DNA of 8,325 nt from Tannerella sp. Lineage in GTDB: Bacteria > Bacteroidota > Bacteroidia > Bacteroidales > Tannerellaceae. Location: positions 1 to 8,325 of the forward strand of contig JAITPL010000224.1 in assembly GCA_031289445.1 (NCBI GenBank), read 5' to 3'. Both the position numbers and the translations under genes were made by a program. Shown one piece after another: positions 1-8,029 of this stretch; the stretch's first letter is position 1; each line of letters begins with the position of its first letter. The notes below the pieces were generated by a model that had not been told where the DNA came from, searched no databases, and saw only the letters and a program-made list of their open reading frames with translations.

Positions 1-2559
1 AAGACCGACCCCTACAAACTGAAAGCTTTCGGATTGACGATGGAAGACATCTCGTCGAAGATAGAATCCAATAACCAGAGCATTTCGGGCGGACGTGTAA
101 GCGAACTCGGACTGCAATATCTGGTCAAAAGCTCTTCGCTCTTCACCTCCGAATCGGATTTCGAGAATCTCATAGTCAGTTATAAGGAAACAGCCGCGGC
201 AGAGTCCGGCGCCGCAGCAACCGCCGCCACAACCGCTTCCGAGACCAAAGCGCCGCTGTATCTGCGTGAAGTGGCGTCGGTGAAGTTCGAGAACGCCAGA
301 CCTGAAAATATCGTGCGAATAAACGGAGTGCGCTGCATAGGTCTGTCGGTTTACAAGGAGATGCAGTACAATACCGTCCGCGTTGTTGACGGCATTGACA
401 AGCAACTGACGCTTATATCGCAGGCTTTGCCCGGATATGACTTTAAGATAATAAGCAACCAGGGGACTTTTATCAAACAGGCTATAAACGAAGTCAAGAA
501 CAGCGCACTGCTCGGTATGCTTCTGGCCGTGATAGTGCTTTTCGTCTTCCTCAGACGCATAGGCACTACGCTGATAGTCTCGCTTGCCATTCCGGTCTCG
601 ATTATCGCCACCTTCAACCTTATGTACTTCAACGGCCTTACCCTGAATGTGATGACCCTGTCGGGTCTGGCTCTGGGTGGCGGTATGTTGGTAGATAATG
701 CGATTGTGGTCATAGAAAGCATTTTCAGAAATCAGGAAAGAGGATTGAGTCGAAGGGAATCAATCATAACAGGCACTTCGGAAGTGGCGGGAGCAGTGTT
801 TGCTTCCACGCTTACGACGATAGTGGTGTTCCTGCCCATTGTCTATCTGCATGGCGCTTCGGGCGAACTCTTCAAGGATCAGGCATGGACTGTGGCATTC
901 TCGCTGGTCTCCTCGCTTTTCGTGGCTCTGCTCGTCGTTCCCATGCTCTACGATAAAATTTCGGGAAAGAAAAAACCCGCCGCCGCTGCAAACGCCTCCT
1001 CCTCGAAGAAGAAGTCTTCGTCCATACAGTTCGGCTGGTACAGCAAGACGCTGCAATCGTTGATACCGCACCGCTGGATAGTAATAGTCGTATCTCTGGC
1101 GTTGCTTGGCGGCTCGGTGATGCTGATTCCTTACATTGGCACGGAGTTTCTGCCGCGTTCCGAGAGCAAGGCCTTTTCAATCTCGGTGAAGATGCCCGAA
1201 GGCACACGCATGGAGCGCACCGACGCCGTTGTAAGCAATCTCGAAAATCTGTTGATTGCGGTTTCGGGCGACAGCCTCTGCACCATCTACAGCCACGCCG
1301 GCAAAGGCTCTTCGCAGAATGAAGTCTTCGAGGGTGAACATACGGCAATAATAAAGGTGATACTTTCGGACAACAGTCCCGTACCGCCCGAAACGGTCAT
1401 TGAGCGCTTTGTTGATGCGACTACAAACATTGAAGGTCTCGAACTGACTTTCAAGCAGGACGACAATTCGCTCGGACAGCTCTTTGGCGACGAAGATGCT
1501 CCGATAGTAGTTGAAGTCAAGGGCGACGACCTCGACGAGATAGGCTACATAACCGACGAGGTGCTGCCGCGTCTGGCGCAGGTAGAGGGTATCTTCAACA
1601 TCAAATCGGCTATGGCCGACGGCGCTCCCGAACTGACGGTCAATATCGACCGCACAATGGCGGGTATCAACAATATCACGGTCAGCACCGTCATTCAGCA
1701 GATTCAGCAACGCTTGCAGGGTCGTGATGTCGGCAAGATGGATTACAAGGGCGAGATGAGAGATATTGTCATCAAAGCGCCGGATGTAACGGTCAGGGAC
1801 TTGCAGGATATTGTCATCCGCAACGGCTCGGTAGAGTATCTGCTTCGCGAGATAGCAACCGTTACCACCACGCAAGCGCCGAAAGAGATTTTCCGCCGCA
1901 ATCAGAACCATATCAATAAGATTACGGCCGACAAGGACGCCGGCGGCTCGCTTAACAAAGTGGCTCAGCAGATTCGCACCGCCGTAGCCGACGTCAACCT
2001 CTCGCCCGAATACAGCATAAACGTTACCGGCGAAGAAGAACAGCGCGAGGAGTCGATGAACAGCCTTATGTGGGCGCTTGTCCTCTCGGTCATTCTGGTT
2101 TATATGGTGCTTGCATCGCAGTTCGAATCGCTTTTACATCCGTTTACCATACTGCTCACCATACCGCTCTCGCTTGTCGGCGCCGTGATTCTGTTTTTTA
2201 TCACCGGCTCGACCATCAATATCATGGGCGTCATCGGTATTATAATGCTGGCAGGTATTGCGGTCAACAACTCCATCATCCTTGTAGGACGTATTAATCA
2301 GCTGAAAACAGATATGAGCCTCGAAGACGCAATAGTACAGGCCGGTCAGCAGCGTATCCGTCCGATTATAATGACAAGTTTGACTACCATTCTCGCTCTG
2401 TTGCCCATGTCGTTCGATATAGGTGAAGGCGCGGCAATGCGCACCTCAATGGCTATTGCGGTTATCGGCGGACTTGTTACTTCAACGCTGATGAGTCTCG
2501 CAGTTATCCCCTGCGTCTATTATATCTTCGAGAAAATGAAGCTAAGATTTAAAAAATGA
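1..2559 (+). CDS. RND efflux permease, first of a pair (5'-truncated by window)
   Basis: Inner-membrane RND (AcrB/HAE-type) exporter subunit. The frame is open from base 1, and the first visible residues (K-T-D-P-Y-K-L-K-A-F-G-L-T-M-E-D) belong inside the first periplasmic domain. The TTG at 34 is therefore not the start: 852 residues are visible and roughly 180 are missing upstream, judged against the usual ~1030. TM2 begins near 505. The TM4 motif G-M-L-V-D-N-A-I-V-V lies at 682-711, with the Asp codon at 694. TM7 is at about 1075-1140, followed by the canonical G-T-E-F-L-P. TM8 is at about 2062-2130, and the TM10 motif G-I-A-V-N-N-S-I-I-L is at 2254-2283. R-P-I-I-M-T-S follows, as in the family. 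Low-complexity stretches occur at 190-252 (Ala/Thr/Ser, periplasmic) and 961-1023 (Lys/Ala/Ser, cytoplasmic side between TM6 and TM7). Its stop overlaps the next start, suggesting co-translation. The substrate is unknown. The family call is near certain. Confidence 0.95.
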   Translation, partial: KTDPYKLKAFGLTMEDISSKIESNNQSISGGRVSELGLQYLVKSSSLFTSESDFENLIVSYKETAAAESGAAATAATTASETKAPLYLREVASVKFENARPENIVRINGVRCIGLSVYKEMQYNTVRVVDGIDKQLTLISQALPGYDFKIISNQGTFIKQAINEVKNSALLGMLLAVIVLFVFLRRIGTTLIVSLAIPVSIIATFNLMYFNGLTLNVMTLSGLALGGGMLVDNAIVVIESIFRNQERGLSRRESIITGTSEVAGAVFASTLTTIVVFLPIVYLHGASGELFKDQAWTVAFSLVSSLFVALLVVPMLYDKISGKKKPAAAANASSSKKKSSSIQFGWYSKTLQSLIPHRWIVIVVSLALLGGSVMLIPYIGTEFLPRSESKAFSISVKMPEGTRMERTDAVVSNLENLLIAVSGDSLCTIYSHAGKGSSQNEVFEGEHTAIIKVILSDNSPVPPETVIERFVDATTNIEGLELTFKQDDNSLGQLFGDEDAPIVVEVKGDDLDEIGYITDEVLPRLAQVEGIFNIKSAMADGAPELTVNIDRTMAGINNITVSTVIQQIQQRLQGRDVGKMDYKGEMRDIVIKAPDVTVRDLQDIVIRNGSVEYLLREIATVTTTQAPKEIFRRNQNHINKITADKDAGGSLNKVAQQIRTAVADVNLSPEYSINVTGEEEQREESMNSLMWALVLSVILVYMVLASQFESLLHPFTILLTIPLSLVGAVILFFITGSTINIMGVIGIIMLAGIAVNNSIILVGRINQLKTDMSLEDAIVQAGQQRIRPIIMTSLTTILALLPMSFDIGEGAAMRTSMAIAVIGGLVTSTLMSLAVIPCVYYIFEKMKLRFKK
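2556..2559 (+). promoter_or_regulatory. ATGA stop-start overlap of the two RND genes
   Basis: The TGA of the first RND gene (2557-2559) shares bases with the ATG of the fusion gene (2556-2558). No Shine-Dalgarno sequence precedes it; the upstream stretch is A-rich (gatttaaaaa). Such overlaps usually mean translational coupling, which fits two subunits needed in a fixed ratio. Coupling itself is inferred. Confidence 0.7.
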
Positions 2560-5500
2560 ATTTTCTGCTAAATAGAAGGATTACAATTTGCATGTTGTTC
2601 GTTTCGCTGACCCTGCTGGGGTATGTGTCGTACAAACAATTGCCTACGGAGTTGCTGCCTAACGCCGAACTCCCGGTGCTGTACGTTGCCGTCAGCTCGC
2701 AGCAGGAGATGGACCCGGCTTATGTGGAATCGGAAGTCATCATCCCGCTCGAAGGCGCTATCAGCACGGTAGGCGGTGTTGACAAGATGCAGTCGGAAAT
2801 AAACAGTCGCTCTTCCAATATCCGTATTGATTTCAAGTCGAATATCAATTTCCGCACTACCTCGCTGCGTATGGAAGAGAAGATGAAAGAGGTGTCGGAT
2901 AATCTGCCCGACGGTTTCACCGTGAGAGTGCAGAAGATCAGTACTTCGATGCTTAACAGCGCTTTTATGACCCTGCAGGTTAGAGGGTCGGGAGGCGTTG
3001 ACCGCGTGCGCAACGTGGTGGACGAAGAGATAACCGCCGAACTTGAAAATATCGACGGTATAGCGGCGGTCAATATCTTCGGCGGAAGGCAAAAGGCTAT
3101 CGAGGTCAGATTGGATAAGGATGCCTGCAAGGCGCTTAATCTGACTACTTCGCGCGTCAGCAGCCTGCTCTCGGCCAATACTCGCGAAAAAGTGTATGTG
3201 GGAAATGTTATCGACAGCGATAATCAGTACTTTGTGCATGTGAACTCCGCATATACAAGGGTCTCGGAACTCGAAAACATAGTCGTCGCGCCCGGACCGA
3301 TACTGCTTAAAGACGTCGGTACGGTCTTTTTTGACCTCAAGGAAGAGACTTCTTACAGCCGCGTGAACGGCAAGGAAGCTATCTCGGTTTCATTGGTCAA
3401 TGATGCACAGGCTAACCTTATAGAGTTGGCGCACCGCACAAATGAAGTCGTCGAGCGGCTTAACGCCAAGCTGATGGCTGCCGACGTTGAGATTGTAGTC
3501 GAATCGAACACCGCCGAGACAATGGAAAACAATATCAACCAGATAATAGAACTTGCGCTTGAAGGCGGACTGCTGGCTGTTCTTGTGCTGTGGTTTTTCC
3601 TGAAAAACGTGCGCTTAGTGTTGTTTATCGCCCTCTCTATCCCTATCTCGGTTTTTACGGCTTTCAATTTCTTCTATTCCGCAGGTATATCCATAAATAG
3701 CCTTACGCTTGTAGGCATGGCTCTGGCAGTAGGTATGCTGCTCGATAACAGCGTCGTTGTGCTCGAAAATGTCTATCGATTATCGGGCACCGGACTGTCG
3801 CCCGAACGTTCGGTTACGCAGGGCACAAAAGAAGTCTGGCGCTCTATAGTGGCGGCGACGCTTACTACCGTAACCGTTTTTCTGCCATTTGTATTTACGG
3901 ATAATTTCCTTATTAAATTGATTGGCGACCATATCGGAGTCTCTATTATTTCGACGCTCTTGGTTTCCATGACGGTTGCGCTGCTTTTTGTCCCGATGAC
4001 GGCCTACGCAGTATTGAAGCGCAAAAACAATAAATCGGTCTTCTACGAGAAGGTTTCGCTTGCACAGCGGCCTGTACAGATTTATCTGGTACTGCTTAAA
4101 ACCTGTATGCGCAATCCGGGAGTAGTGATTTTCGGCTCTTTGGTAGCGCTGTTTCTGACCCTTATCATCTCGCTCGCTACTACCGTGCAACAAAACAAGG
4201 AAGTCGATTCCGACCGCTTCAACGTGTATGTTACAATGCGTACCGGCTCGACCCTCGAAACTGCCGACAAGGTGGTAAAGGTCATAGAAGAACGGCTTGG
4301 CGACATACCCGAAAAGAAAGATATCATAGCCCGTATCAACGAGGAACAGGCTACCCTGACGCTGGTTTTGCAGGAAGACTACAAGGAAATAGCCAACCGC
4401 AGCCTTTCGGAAATTAAGGCCGACCTGCAATCGAAGATTCCGCAGTTGGAAGGCGCCGAGATTTCGGTTTCGGAGGCTATGGGCGGCGGCAGTAGCGGCG
4501 GCGATATGAGCGGCGCGCTCTCGTTCATGAGTATGCTCGGCATAGGCGAAAACCGCGAAAGGATTGTTATCAAAGGCTCGGATTACGACATGATGCAACT
4601 TGTGGGCGAAGATATAAGGTATTATCTCGAAGAACAGGATTTTATACGCGCTTCGAGAGTGTCATATACGCGCCGGCAGCCTGAGGTTACGCTCGATTTC
4701 GACCAGGTGCTGCTCACTTCCTACGAGATTAACCGGACGAATATAACTCAAGGTCTGGCTGCTCTCAATACCGAATTTTCGTCCGGCTCGACTTTCAAGG
4801 TGGGTGATGAATCCTACGATATTATTATCCGCGACCGTACGCCCGAAGAGGAGGAGGAAGAACAGAAAAAACAAAAAACGATTGACGACCTTAACGTCGT
4901 GCAGATTCTGAACTCTAACGGCGGGGCACATAACCTGCGCGACCTCGCTTCGGTCAATAAAGGCTATGGCCGCTCGCGTATCACCCGCGTTAATCAGGAC
5001 AAGCAACTCGAAGTGAGTTACAACTTTATACGCAGCGTCGAAGGCTCAAACTCCCTGCTCGAAGGCTACCGCAACGATATCGACGAACTGATTGCCGGCT
5101 ACAACCTGCCCGCAGGTATCGCTATCGAAGTCATTCATGAAGAAGACCTTTTCGCCGAGTTCAAGTTCCTTATCCTCGCTGCTTTCATCCTTATTTTCAT
5201 GATTCTGGCTTGCGTATTTGAATCGGTCTCGACGCCTTTTGTCCTGCTTTTCTCTATACCGCTCGCGGCTATCGGCTCGATGCTGGCGCTGATGATGACA
5301 GGCAACGGTCTGCTCTCGGCCAACACTCTGACAGGTTTTCTTATTCTGCTCGGCGTGGTGGTCAATAACGGCATCATCCTTATCGACTATGCCAATATCC
5401 TTCGCGCACGCGGTTTCCGGCGGGAACGTGCGCTGATGACGGCAGGACTTTCGCGGGTACGGCCTATCCTGATAACAAGTATCACCACTATCATTGCCAT

Positions 5501-7247
5501 GTTCCCGCTCGCCATGGGCGATAACGAATACGCAGGCGCTATCGGCGCTCCCTTTGCTATCACGGTCATCGGCGGGCTTGCCTTCTCTACCCTGCTCACT
5601 CTTATCATCATTCCTACGGTTTGCGTGGCTCTCGAAAATGCTATGGCTTGGTATCGCACTCTCTCGCTGAAAGTGAAACTGTTCCACCTCGCGCTCGTGC
5701 TTATCGGTACTGCCTGCATCTATTTCTATGCTTACGGCATGTTGTGGCAGGCGCTTTATTTCGTCGGTCTCATCATCCTTGTGCCCGGCTCTACCTACTT
5801 TGCGCAGACAAGCCTCCGACGTGCCAAATCCGACGTGGTTGACCCCTCGAAGGAAATAAGTATCGTTATCCGTAATGTAGTGAAAATCTACGACCGCGCA
5901 GGGTTTTTCTCGCGGCAATGGAACAGCGGTTTGCTGCTGCGTAAACGTCTGGGTCTGGCTACCGAATATCACTCTCTTAAAGATTTTGTCGGTCTGCTAT
6001 GGCAATTTGCGCTCTGGGGCTTCGGGATTTATTTCACCTACATCTATCTCGAAGATAAACTGTGGATTTTTGTCCTTTCCATCGCCCTCTATTCAGCGAC
6101 GCTTGTCCTCTGGCGCAAGATTCGCACTTACCTCTTTTATCGCTTCGCCGCAAGCAAGACGGTGCGCTATCTCAACCGCGTTATTTTCTGGTCTTTGCCC
6201 CTGCTTATACTGTTCGGTTTCTTTAAAAAACTCGATAACCCTTCAATGACGGCTGTTATCGCCATTATCTGGGCGCTGGGACTTGCCATATATGTTACTT
6301 CGCAACGTGTCTATGAGAAGAATATCAATATCGAACGCATAACAGGACGCTTTGCAGGCCTCCGGCGCTCGCTCTATCGCCTTGTGATGAGCGTGCCGCT
6401 GATTGGCAAACGACGCCGTCCGTTTAAGGCTCTGCGCGGTATCTCGTTCAATATCAAGACCGGCATGTTCGGTTTGCTCGGACCTAACGGCGCCGGCAAG
6501 TCAACTTTCATGCGTATTATCACCGGTATTCTCGAACAGAGCTACGGCTCTATCTGGATTAACGGCCTCGATACACGTGTTTATCGTGAAGAGTTGCAAA
6601 GTCTTATCGGTTTCCTGCCTCAGGAGTTCGGTACTTATGAAAATATGTCGGAATGGGAGTTTCTGGATTATCAGGCTATCCTTAAAGGCCTGACCGACCC
6701 GGAGAAACGCGCCGAACGTATTGAATATGTGCTCAAGGCAGTTCACATGTACGACCGGCGCGATGATAAGATCGGCTCTTTCTCCGGCGGTATGAAGCAA
6801 CGTATCGGTATAGCGCTGATACTGCTGCATCTTCCGCGTATCCTCGTCGTCGATGAGCCTACCGCCGGCCTCGACCCCCGCGAACGCATACGCTTCCGTA
6901 ACCTGCTGGTTGAACTCAGCCGCGACCGTATCGTTATCTTCTCGACGCATATCATCGAGGATATATCATCGTCCTGTAATCAGGTTGTGGTTATCAATAA
7001 GGGCGACCTCAAGTATTTCGGCGAACCTGAAGAGATGGTCGGCATGGCTACCGGCAAGGTATGGCAGTTCCGCATCGACAAGGATTCTTTCGACCGCGAA
7101 CTCGACAAGGCGCTCGTCGTGCATAATATTCAGGACGGCGACCATATACAGGTGCGCTACCTCTCTGCAAACCAACCATACACAGGCGCTGTGCAAGTAG
7201 AAGCCAACCTTGAAGACGCCTACTTGTGTCTGCTAAAGAATATGTGA
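2556..7247 (+). CDS. RND permease fused to an ABC transporter ATPase
   Basis: A 1563-residue fusion. Residues 1-1037 are a full RND permease: TM1 about 8-26, first periplasmic domain to about 330, TM2-6 from 331, TM7 about 522-542, TM8 about 870-890, TM12 ending near 1030. The TM4 motif has D397-N398 and TM10 has N937-N938. A hydrophobic hairpin follows at about 1043-1080, then a strand-like segment (I-S-I-V-I-R-N-V-V-K-I-Y, 1101-1112) that resembles the first strand of an ABC ATPase. Four more predicted TMs come next (about 1144-1166, 1169-1187, 1209-1223, 1231-1249). The ATPase core resumes at K1291 with Walker A GPNGAGKST 1309-1317, Q-loop Q1356, signature S-G-G-M-K-Q-R 1410-1416, Walker B D1433-E1434, D-loop near 1438-1440 and switch His H1465. 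A C-terminal accessory region (1503-1563) ends in the common L-E-D-A-Y motif at 1552. All key ATPase residues are present. The ATG start shares bases with the previous stop and gives a typical RND N-terminus (M-N-F-L-L-N-R-R). The next gene supplies an ABC-2 permease. Transport substrate unknown. Confidence 0.95.
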   Translation: MNFLLNRRITICMLFVSLTLLGYVSYKQLPTELLPNAELPVLYVAVSSQQEMDPAYVESEVIIPLEGAISTVGGVDKMQSEINSRSSNIRIDFKSNINFRTTSLRMEEKMKEVSDNLPDGFTVRVQKISTSMLNSAFMTLQVRGSGGVDRVRNVVDEEITAELENIDGIAAVNIFGGRQKAIEVRLDKDACKALNLTTSRVSSLLSANTREKVYVGNVIDSDNQYFVHVNSAYTRVSELENIVVAPGPILLKDVGTVFFDLKEETSYSRVNGKEAISVSLVNDAQANLIELAHRTNEVVERLNAKLMAADVEIVVESNTAETMENNINQIIELALEGGLLAVLVLWFFLKNVRLVLFIALSIPISVFTAFNFFYSAGISINSLTLVGMALAVGMLLDNSVVVLENVYRLSGTGLSPERSVTQGTKEVWRSIVAATLTTVTVFLPFVFTDNFLIKLIGDHIGVSIISTLLVSMTVALLFVPMTAYAVLKRKNNKSVFYEKVSLAQRPVQIYLVLLKTCMRNPGVVIFGSLVALFLTLIISLATTVQQNKEVDSDRFNVYVTMRTGSTLETADKVVKVIEERLGDIPEKKDIIARINEEQATLTLVLQEDYKEIANRSLSEIKADLQSKIPQLEGAEISVSEAMGGGSSGGDMSGALSFMSMLGIGENRERIVIKGSDYDMMQLVGEDIRYYLEEQDFIRASRVSYTRRQPEVTLDFDQVLLTSYEINRTNITQGLAALNTEFSSGSTFKVGDESYDIIIRDRTPEEEEEEQKKQKTIDDLNVVQILNSNGGAHNLRDLASVNKGYGRSRITRVNQDKQLEVSYNFIRSVEGSNSLLEGYRNDIDELIAGYNLPAGIAIEVIHEEDLFAEFKFLILAAFILIFMILACVFESVSTPFVLLFSIPLAAIGSMLALMMTGNGLLSANTLTGFLILLGVVVNNGIILIDYANILRARGFRRERALMTAGLSRVRPILITSITTIIAMFPLAMGDNEYAGAIGAPFAITVIGGLAFSTLLTLIIIPTVCVALENAMAWYRTLSLKVKLFHLALVLIGTACIYFYAYGMLWQALYFVGLIILVPGSTYFAQTSLRRAKSDVVDPSKEISIVIRNVVKIYDRAGFFSRQWNSGLLLRKRLGLATEYHSLKDFVGLLWQFALWGFGIYFTYIYLEDKLWIFVLSIALYSATLVLWRKIRTYLFYRFAASKTVRYLNRVIFWSLPLLILFGFFKKLDNPSMTAVIAIIWALGLAIYVTSQRVYEKNINIERITGRFAGLRRSLYRLVMSVPLIGKRRRPFKALRGISFNIKTGMFGLLGPNGAGKSTFMRIITGILEQSYGSIWINGLDTRVYREELQSLIGFLPQEFGTYENMSEWEFLDYQAILKGLTDPEKRAERIEYVLKAVHMYDRRDDKIGSFSGGMKQRIGIALILLHLPRILVVDEPTAGLDPRERIRFRNLLVELSRDRIVIFSTHIIEDISSSCNQVVVINKGDLKYFGEPEEMVGMATGKVWQFRIDKDSFDRELDKALVVHNIQDGDHIQVRYLSANQPYTGAVQVEANLEDAYLCLLKNM

Positions 7248-7252
7248 AACTT

Positions 7253-7301
7253 TAGAAGGTAGAAGTTAGAAGTTAAAAACTATAAGTTAGAAATTAAAAA
7301 T
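7253..7301 (+). repeat. Seven tandem 7-bp repeats (TAGAAGT family) before the ABC-2 permease gene
   Basis: Seven perfectly phased heptads fill almost all of the 55-base gap between the fusion gene and the next gene: TAGAAGG, TAGAAGT, TAGAAGT, TAAAAAC, TATAAGT, TAGAAAT, TAAAAAT. One T then separates the last unit from the ATG at 7303. The tract doubles as the A-rich leader of the downstream gene. Because the period is 7, the TAG triplets fall in different reading frames, so the tract stops translation in more than one frame. The same family recurs at 8030-8057. Confidence 0.85.
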
Positions 7302-7302
7302 T

Positions 7303-8019
7303 ATGGCTCGAAATAAGTATATTACACTCGTAAGCAGCATCATTCGCTACAACCTGAAGATTATTTTTGCAGGTAAGTTTTTCTGGTTCCTGCTTGCCGC
7401 CTTTGCATTCTTCGCTTTCTTTATGTTTCAGTTGGCGTGGAATCGCGAGGAAATCAACGAGGGAAGCATCTACAGTCTGTTGATGTTTCCCTGTCTGCTG
7501 CTGATTTTCTATCCTGTCGTTTTCGGCATACAGAATGACGAAGACAACCGTATCCTCGAAATCATATTCGGCATCCCCAACTATCGTTACAAGGTCTGGG
7601 GAGTGCGCATGTTGATGGTCTATGTAGCCAACTATTTTATCATACTTCTTTTTGCCTATATGGCCCGCCTGTTGCTTTACCCTGTCAACGTTTTCGAGAT
7701 GGCTGCCCAGCTCATCTTTCCGATGCTGTTTTTCGGCAACCTCGCCTTTATGTTCTCGACAATCACTCGCAGCGGCAACGGTACGGCGGTTATAATGATA
7801 GTACTTGGTCTTCTCTTTTTCATCTTTATGAACGCCGCGGATTTCCTCAGCACATCGCTCTGGAACGTTTTTCTCAACCCTTTCACACTCCCCACCAACG
7901 TGCATCCGGTCATCTGGCAAAGTACCATACTTGAGAGCCGTTTGTTCCTTGCAACTGCCGCTATTATCTTCCTTCTAATCGGCCTCCTCAATCTTCAAAA
8001 ACGCGAAAAATTCGTGTAA
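7303..8019 (+). CDS. ABC-2-type transporter permease
   Basis: A 238-residue integral membrane protein, the likely membrane partner of the ABC ATPase domain at the end of the preceding gene. Six hydrophobic segments can be seen at about residues 25-45, 56-76, 101-124, 132-153, 159-178 and 212-230, the usual six-TM plan of ABC-2 half-permeases. The stretch N-D-E-D-N-R-I-L-E-I-I-F-G-I-P (78-92), between TM2 and TM3, matches the family's cytoplasmic segment of the type 'E-x-G-T-L-E-x-L-L-x-x-P', thought to contact the ATPase. There is no signal peptide or extra domain. The ATG directly follows a 7-bp repeat tract, with no clear Shine-Dalgarno sequence. The gap to the fusion gene is 55 bases with no promoter seen, so it is probably in the same operon. 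The protein is too divergent by eye to name a substrate. The ABC-2 class is well supported; a working complex with the fused ATPase is inferred from position. Confidence 0.88.
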   Translation: MARNKYITLVSSIIRYNLKIIFAGKFFWFLLAAFAFFAFFMFQLAWNREEINEGSIYSLLMFPCLLLIFYPVVFGIQNDEDNRILEIIFGIPNYRYKVWGVRMLMVYVANYFIILLFAYMARLLLYPVNVFEMAAQLIFPMLFFGNLAFMFSTITRSGNGTAVIMIVLGLLFFIFMNAADFLSTSLWNVFLNPFTLPTNVHPVIWQSTILESRLFLATAAIIFLLIGLLNLQKREKFV

Positions 8020-8025
8020 TACACG
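8013..8025 (+). other. Short palindrome over the stop codon of the permease gene
   Basis: CGTGT-AAT-ACACG forms a perfect 5-bp stem with a 3-base loop, and the TAA stop at 8017-8019 lies inside it. No T-run follows (GGGGGAAG instead), so it is not a standard intrinsic terminator. A role in transcript 3'-end stability is possible but unsupported. Confidence 0.4.
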
Positions 8026-8029
8026 GGGG

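Noticed and set aside
34..36. TTG as the start codon of the first RND gene
   Set aside because: The frame stays open to base 1 and the residues before it fit the RND periplasmic domain; the gene starts outside the window.
1177..1911. Long minus-strand open frame inside the first RND gene
   Set aside because: It is antisense to well-conserved RND sequence, lacks any recognisable domain, and is explained by codon bias of the real gene; the same holds for 3780-4598, 5046-5972 and 7294-7920 on the minus strand.
4866..4879. A-AAA-AAC programmed -1 frameshift site
   Set aside because: Two AAAAAAC heptamers exist (4866-4872 and 4873-4879), but neither lies in the reading phase needed for tandem -1 slippage, and the 0 frame continues through to the ATPase.
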